Origin: Lepisosteus oculatus
Lineage: Eukaryota > Chordata > Actinopteri > Semionotiformes > Lepisosteidae
Assembly: GCF_040954835.1 (NCBI RefSeq)
Contig: NC_090698.1
Span: 74,630,284-74,694,283 of the forward strand
Length of the DNA stretch: 64,000 bases
Direction: 5' to 3'
Positions within the stretch are counted from its first letter, which is position 1; every line of letters begins with the position of its first letter. The notes beneath the pieces were generated by a model. The model did no database searches, was not told where the DNA came from, and saw only the letters and a program-made list of their open reading frames with translations. Positions 58,239 through 64,000 of this stretch are shown piece after piece. A program made the position numbers and the translations under genes.

Positions 58239-61200
58239 ATGCGCTACTGCAGCACGCGTGGAGCTGTGAGGGGGCGGGGCTTCGAGGACGTGCTGTTCTC
58301 TGGCTTCGCGGAGGACGGGGGCATGTTCATGCCTGAGGAGCTGCCCTCTGTGCCCCCTGCCACGCTGCGCCTCTGGAGCGCCCTGTCCTACCCCCAGCTG
58401 GTGGAGGAGGTCTGTGCCCTCTTCATCCCCCCAGAGGTCATTCCCCGAGAGGAGCTGAATGGTGAGACTGGCAGGGCTGCTCTCAGTGTCTCTGCCTGCA
58501 GGGCTCAGGGCTGCTCTCAGTGCCTGCAGGGCTCAGGGCTGCTCTCAGTGTCTCTGCCTGCAGGGCTCAGGGCTGCTCTCAGTGTCTCTGCCTGCAGGGC
58601 TCAGGGCTGCTCTCAGTGTCTCTGCCTGCAGGGCTCAGGGCTGCTCTCAGTGCCTGCAGGGCTCAGGGCTGCTCTCAGTGTCTCTGTCTGCGGGGCTCAG
58701 GGCTGCTCTCAGTGTCTCTGCCTGCCTGTATGTGTCCTTGACTCCTGGTTCTGTGTTGGCAGCCCTGCTGTCTCGGGCGCTCAGGGGGTTCTCTGTGCCT
58801 GAAGCAGTGCGGATGGTGAGGCTGCAGGATGGGCTGGCAGTCCTGGAGCTGTGGCACGGTGCCACCCTGGCCTTCAAGGACCTGGCCATGAGCTGCACAG
58901 CGCAGCTGATTGGACACTTCCTCAAGAGGCAGAAGAGACACGTCACTATCCTCGTGGGTAAGAGACAGGCCTGGTCTGCTTTTCAGTCTGTGTGCACCTG
59001 GAGCTCTATCTGCCTGTAAATTCAATTCAAGAACTGGACTGGTAAATTTCAGTGTTGCTAAGCATATACAGTCAATACATCATCTACAGACATTAGACAA
59101 CACATAGCTATTGAGAGACAGGCTCAGTCTGTTCCTCAGGCTGGGACAGGAGATCACACACTGTATTATTATTATTGAGAGACAGGCTCACTGTCTGTTC
59201 CTCAGGCTGGGACAGGAGATCACACTCTGTATTATTATTATTGAGAGACGGGCTCACTGTCTGTTCCTCAGGCTGGGACAGGAGATCACACACTGTATTA
59301 TTATTATTGAGAGACAGGCTCACTGTCTGTTCCTCAGGCTGGGACAGGAGATCACACACTGTATTATTATTATTGAGAGACAGGCTCACTGTCTGTTCCT
59401 CAGGCTGGGACAGGAGATCACACACTGTATTATTATTATTGAGGGACAGGCTTACTGTCTGTTCCTCAGGCTGGGACAGGAGATCACACACTGTATTATT
59501 ATTATTGAGAGACAGGCTCACTGTCTGTTCCTCAGGCTGGGACAGGAGATCACACACTGTATTATTATTATTGAGAGACAGGCTCACTGTCTGTTCCTCA
59601 GGCTGGGACAGGAGATCACACACTGTATTATTATTATTGAGAGACAGGCTCACTGTCTGTTCCTCAGGCTGTGACAGGAGATCACACACTGTATTATTAT
59701 TATCGAGAGACATGCTCACTGTCTGTTCCTCAGGCTGTGACAGGAGATCACACGCTGTATTATTGATACATATATACTGTATGCACAGATGATATCATGC
59801 TAAGCTCCCATCCTGGGTGACCTGGAGGCGACCATTGATAAATGTTAGTTTCTTTGTGGTCAGAGAGCCCAAACTTACTTCCTCTTTCTCTCACACAGAT
59901 GTCTGACACCTTATCTTAATTTAGCATATGTGTGAAGACAAGGCAGTCTTTTGCAAAAACAGCTTAAGTATACTTCTGCTAATGCTTATTTGATTTTATT
60001 AAAGCATTATTAAGCATATTATTTTGCAAATTGATAGATACATTTCCGTTCATTCAATATCTCTCTGTCTGTCTGTATCCCTCTCAGTATCTCTCTGAAG
60101 CTCTGTCCCTCTGTCCCTTTGTATTCAATTCAATTCAAGATGCTTTACTGGCATGACCAATTAATTGATCAGTGTTTCCAAAGCATATACAATTAGCATA
60201 AAATCTAGGCACAATCCTAATACATTTACAGACAAACATACAGTATGGAGCATTATTGGGAGACAGACTCACTGGGTTGTGAAAGGAGATCACATACTGG
60301 GCTGCCAGTTCAACTGAGTTTCCTCCTCCCTCTCCCAGTAGGATTGGGAGCTGTTGTGATTCTGGCAGGTGTGGGAATTCTGAGATTTGTAAGATTTGTA
60401 AATTCTAGATTTGTAAATTTGGGGAAGAAAGTCTAATCCCAGAATATGTGTCACAGTGCAGTAGAAAGTGCACCTCTGTCTCTGTTTCTTCCTGTTGGCA
60501 GTGGGAGCACACCATCCAGAGAATCAATGCCGAGATCTCACGGTGCTGCGCCCTGCTCCCAAACGTCTACCTGGCCCATCACTCCACCCTTGGACCACAG
60601 CATCTACACGACCATAAACACCTCAAAAAACAGACCATTGGACTCTTCACAAAAACTCTGAAAGACACCACACCTCCAGAGAGCACTGACCCCACTGCTC
60701 CTGTCTCCTCCTCCACAGAGCACTGACCCCACTGCTCCTGTCTCCTCCTCCTCCAGAGAGCACTGACCCCACTGCTCCTGTCTCCTCCTCCTCCACAGAG
60801 CACTGACCCCACTGCTCCTGTCTCCTCCTCCTCCACAGAGCACTGACCCCACTGCTCCTGTCTCCTCCTCCAGAGAGCACTGACCCCACTGCTCCTGTCT
60901 CCTCCTCCTCCAGAGAGCACTGACCCCACTGCTCCTGTCTCCTCCTCCACAGAGCACTGACCCCACTGCTCCTGTCTCCTCCTCCTCCAGAGAGCACTGA
61001 CCCCACTGCTCCTGTCTCCTCCTCCTCCAGAGAGCACTGACCCCACTGCTCCTGTCTCCTCCTCCTCCAGAGAGCACTGACCCCACTGCTCCTGTCTCCT
61101 CCTCCTCCAGAGAGCACTGACCCCACTGCTCCTGTCTCCTCCTCCTCCAGAGAGCACTGACCCCACTGCTCCTGTCTCCTCCTCCTCCAGAGAGCACTGA

Positions 61201-63997
61201 CCCCACTGCTCCTGTCTCCTCCTCCTCCAGAGAGCAGTGACCCCACTGCTCCTGTCTCCTCCTCCTCCACAGAGCACTGACCCCACTGCTCCTGTCTCCT
61301 CCTCCTCCAGAGAGCACTGACCCCACTGCTCCTGTCTCCTCCTCCACAGAGCACTGACCCCACTGCTCCTGTCTCCTCCTCCTCCTCCAGAGAGCACTGA
61401 CCCCACTGCTCCTGTCTCCTCCTCCTCCAGAGAGCACTGACCCCACTGCTCCTGTCTCCTCCTCCTCCAGAGAGCACTGACCCCACTGCTCCTGTCTCCT
61501 CCTCCTCCAGAGAGCACTGACCCCACTGCTCCTGTCTCCTCCTCCTCCAGAGAGCACTGACCCCACTGCTCCTGTCTCCTCCTCCTCCTCCACAGAGCAC
61601 TGACCCCACTGCTCCTGTCTCCTCCTCCTCCAGAGAGCACTGACCCCACTGCTCCCGTCTCCTCCTCCTCCACAGAGCACTGACCCCACTGCTCCCGTCT
61701 CCTCCTCCTCCAGAGAGCACTGACCCCACTGCTCCTGTCTCCTCCTCCTCCAGAGAGCACTGACCCCACTGCTCCTGTCTCCTCCTCCTCCACAGAGCAC
61801 TGACCCCACTGCTCCTGTCTCCTCCTCCACAGAGCACTGACCCCACTGCTCCTGTCTCCTCCTCCTCCAGAGAGCACTGACCCCACTGCTCCTGTCTCCT
61901 CCTCCTCCACAGAGCACTGACCCCACTGCTCCTGTCTCCTCCTCCTCCAGAGAGCACTGACCCCACTGCTCCTGTCTCCTCCTCCTCCACAGAGCACTGA
62001 CCCCACTGCTCCTGTCTCCTCCTCCTCCAGAAAGCACTGACCCCACTGCTCCTGTCTCCTCCTCCTCCAGAAAGCACTGACCCCACTGCTCCTGTCTCCT
62101 CCTCCTCCAGAGAGCACTGACCCCACTGCTCCTGTCTCCTCCTCCTCCACAGAGCACTGACCCCACTGCTCCTGTCTCCTCCTCCACAGAGCACTGACCC
62201 CACTGCTCCTGTCTCCTCCTCCTCCAGAGAGCACTGACCCCACTGCTCCTGTCTCCTCCTCCTCCACAGAGCACTGACCCCACTGATCCTGTCTCCTCCT
62301 CCTCCACAGAGCACTGACCCCACTGCTCCTGTCTCCTCCTCCTCCAGAGAGCACTGACCCCACTGCTCCTGTCTCCTCCTCCTCCACAGAGCACTGACCC
62401 CACTGCTCCTGTCTCCTCCTCCACAGAGCACTGACCCCACTGCTCCTGTCTCCTCCTCCACAGAGCACTGACCCCACTGCTCCTGTCTCCTCCTCCTCCA
62501 GAGAGCACTGACCCCACTGCTCCTGTCTCCTCCTCCTCCAGAGAGCACTGACCCCACTGCTCCTGTCTCCTCCTCCTCCAGAGAGCACCGACCCCACTGC
62601 TCCTGTCTCCTCCTCCTCCAGAGAGCACCGACCCCACTGCTCCTGTCTCCTCCTCCTCCAGAGAGCACTGACCCCACTGCTCCTGTCTCCTCCTCCTCCA
62701 GAGAGCACTGACCCCACTGCTCCTGTCTCCTCCTCCTCCAGAGAGCACTGACCCCACTGCTCCTGTCTCCTCCTCCTCCAGAGAGCACTGACCCCACTGC
62801 TCCTGTCTCCTCCTCCAGAGAGCACTGACCCCACTGCTTCACCCACAGGGACCTCTGGGGACACGGGCAGCTCTGCCATCCACAGTGTACGCGGACTGGA
62901 GGGCATCGACATTGTGGTAGTTTTTCCCAGTGGGCGCTGTACTGCTGTTCAGGAGAGACAGATGACCACTGTGCTGGAGGACAACGTGCATGTCTTTGCA
63001 GGTCAGAACACACAGCTCACAGGGTGGATACTGGCCACTGATCAGACAGTCTGTCACTGGATAGATACACTCAGGCCACTGGGAGGTCACTGGGCAGATA
63101 CACTCAGCCCACTGGGAGGTCACTGGGCAGATACACTCAGGCCACTGGACGGGCACTGGGCAGATACACTCAGCCCACTGGGTCACTGGGCAGATACACT
63201 CAGCCCACTGGGTCACTGGGCAGTTATACTCAGGCCACTGGACGGACACTGGGCAGATACACTCAGCCCACTGGGAGGTCACTGGGCAGATACACTCAGG
63301 CCACTGGATGGACACTGGGCAGATACACTCAGCCCACTGGGAGGTCACTGGGCAGATACACTCAGGCCACTGGATGGACACTGGGCAGATACACTCAGGC
63401 CACTGGGAGGTCACTGGGCAGATACACTCAGGCCACTGGGAGGTCACTGGGCAGATACACTCAGGCCACTGGACGGGCACTGGGCAGATACACTCAGGCC
63501 ACTGGACGGACACTGGGCAGATACACTCAGCCCACTGGAAGGTCACTGGGCAGATACACTCAGGCCACTGGAAGGTCACTGGGCAGATACACTCAGGCCA
63601 CTGGGAGGTCACTGGGCAGATACACTCAGCCCACTGGGAGGTCACTGGGCAGATACACTCAGGCCACTGGACGGGCACTGGGCAGATACGCAGCCACAGC
63701 ACATGGTCATACTGCAGCACCCTCGGGTGGAGCTGTCCCGGCAGACTGACAGCGCCTCGTCTCTCCCAGCGGAGGGCAGCTGTGACGACATTGATGTGAT
63801 CACCCGGCGCCTCTTCGCCGACAGCCGGTTCGTGAAGCGCCACAGCCTGATGAGTCTGAACTCGGTGAACTGGGCGCGCGTCCTGGTGCAGACGGCACAC
63901 TTCTTCTACGCCTACCTGCAGTGCTGCCCGCTCGACGCCACGCCCCTGCCACTCCTCGAGGTGGTCGTGCCCACCGGGGGGGCCGGCAACATCGCAG
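58239..63997 (+). CDS. thnsl2: threonine synthase-like 2, 5' part
   Basis: Four coding exons, 58239-58461, 58763-58957, 62849-63001 and 63770-63997, every intron phase 1, give the first 266 residues. A donor (gcag then gta) at the window edge shows that it continues; human THNSL2 is about 484 aa. The N-terminus [23 protein letters not shown] is typical. The PLP-binding lysine is K113 in AFKD, as in human. The phosphate-binding-type loop [10 protein letters not shown] and VVPTGGAGN follow. The family is a PLP fold-type II enzyme descended from bacterial threonine synthase. In mammals it acts as a phospho-lyase on O-phosphohomoserine and O-phosphothreonine, and a secreted form (SOFAT) has been described. 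The start sits just after an acceptor. Confidence 0.96.
58470..58735 (+). repeat. ~33-bp minisatellite filling a thnsl2 intron
   Basis: About eight units of ggctcagggctgctctcagt followed by gtctctgcctgcag or a shortened gcctgcag. Each unit therefore contains a pyrimidine tract ending in CAG, just 5' of the true acceptor at 58762. Confidence 0.92.
59018..59108 (-). mobile_element. inverted LINE tail
   Basis: attcaattcaagaactggac, gtgttgctaagcatatacag and atctacagacatt are the reverse complement of the LINE tail. It directly adjoins the 66-bp array. Confidence 0.75.
59109..59775 (-). repeat. 66-bp minisatellite derived from the LINE 3' end
   Basis: Ten units of tattgagagacaggctcact, gtctgttcctcaggctggga and caggagatcacacactgtat, the exact reverse complement of the spr intron 2 array. 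Divergence increases towards the right end. It lies in the 3.9-kb thnsl2 intron. Confidence 0.97.
60125..60480 (-). mobile_element. inverted LINE 3' end
   Basis: Tail attcaattcaagatgcttt, gcatgaccaattaattgatc, then ggagatcacatactgggctg, ctcccagtaggattgggagc and gtgtcacagtgcagtagaaag. This is the reverse of the LINE C-terminus at 28150-28350. Confidence 0.8.
60495..60665 (+). mobile_element. possible retroelement ORF1 remnant
   Basis: A plus-strand translation [20 protein letters not shown] and [20 protein letters not shown] resembles a conserved region found in fish LINE ORF1 esterase-like domains. Assigned from memory, so only tentative. Confidence 0.35.
60665..62838 (+). repeat. 40-bp minisatellite, ~55 copies
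   Basis: Units of gagcactgaccccactgctc plus a ctcc-rich tract ending ccag or ccacag. Lengths are 34-43 bp, depending on the number of tcc triplets and on 'agagagc' versus 'acagagc'. It ends 10 bases before the authentic thnsl2 exon acceptor at 62848. The minus strand lacks stops in all three frames, giving spurious 717-788-codon frames. Confidence 0.97.
63035..63690 (+). repeat. ~33-bp minisatellite, ~20 copies
   Basis: Units of cactgggcagatacactcag with 'cccactgggaggt', 'gccactggacggg' or shorter linkers. It fills the intron between thnsl2 exons ending 63001 and starting 63770. Confidence 0.95.
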
Positions 63998-64000
63998 GTA

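Noticed and set aside
59108-59792. Frames of ~190-205 codons on both strands with Asn or Ile runs
   Set aside because: They translate the LINE-derived 66-bp array.
60579-63013. Three overlapping minus-strand open frames of 717-788 codons
   Set aside because: They are three registers of one stop-free 40-bp minisatellite inside a thnsl2 intron. The translations are the same repeated peptide in shifted phase.

Overview
The window is vertebrate nuclear DNA, most likely from a ray-finned fish. The genes have many exons with GT-AG introns, and CpG-rich starts. The intervening DNA is full of fish-type dispersed repeats: a 5S-rRNA-derived SINE, non-LTR retrotransposon ends, and a decayed Harbinger transposase. 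Intron positions are ancestral and introns are compact. A gar- or bowfin-like non-teleost is my guess from gene content and repeat style; the sequence does not prove it.

Six protein-coding genes are supported. In order they are: a TMEM127-like four-pass membrane protein (minus, 7.9-10.8 kb, with a probable noncoding first exon near 12.75-12.96 kb); ddrgk1, the UFMylation adaptor (minus, 14.3-19.7 kb, 9 exons, 295 aa); spr, sepiapterin reductase (plus, 27.6-31.7 kb, 3 exons, 261 aa); smyd1, a muscle SET/MYND lysine methyltransferase (plus, 34.2-50.7 kb, 10 exons, 486 aa); fabp1, liver fatty-acid-binding protein (minus, 51.5-54.9 kb, 4 exons, 127 aa); and the 5' part of thnsl2, threonine synthase-like 2 (plus, from 58.2 kb, running off the right edge). 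I rebuilt each by joining exons at splice sites. Every reading frame closes exactly, and the lengths match or approach the human proteins.

The genes are functionally unrelated, so this is a conserved-synteny block and not an operon-like system. TMEM127, SPR, SMYD1, FABP1 and THNSL2 all lie on human chromosome 2, whereas DDRGK1 lies on human 20p13. smyd1 and fabp1 face tail to tail. fabp1 and thnsl2 face head to head.

The striking feature is the amount of tandem repetition. About 19 kb (roughly 30%) is minisatellite, in nearly thirty arrays with units of about 24-72 bp. Nearly every sizeable intron holds one. Several arrays appear to have grown from functional or mobile sequence. The smyd1 intron 2 array repeats the intron's own 5' splice donor about 80 times. 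Two thnsl2 introns repeat acceptor-like tracts. Two arrays are multiplied copies of a retrotransposon 3' end. One array is an expanded segment inside a 5S-derived SINE. These arrays create very long spurious open frames (up to about 1000 codons), which I rejected as genes.

The clear intergenic stretches (1-7.9 kb, 19.8-27.3 kb, 31.8-33.6 kb, 54.9-57.1 kb) contain repeats and transposon debris but no gene that I can recognise.
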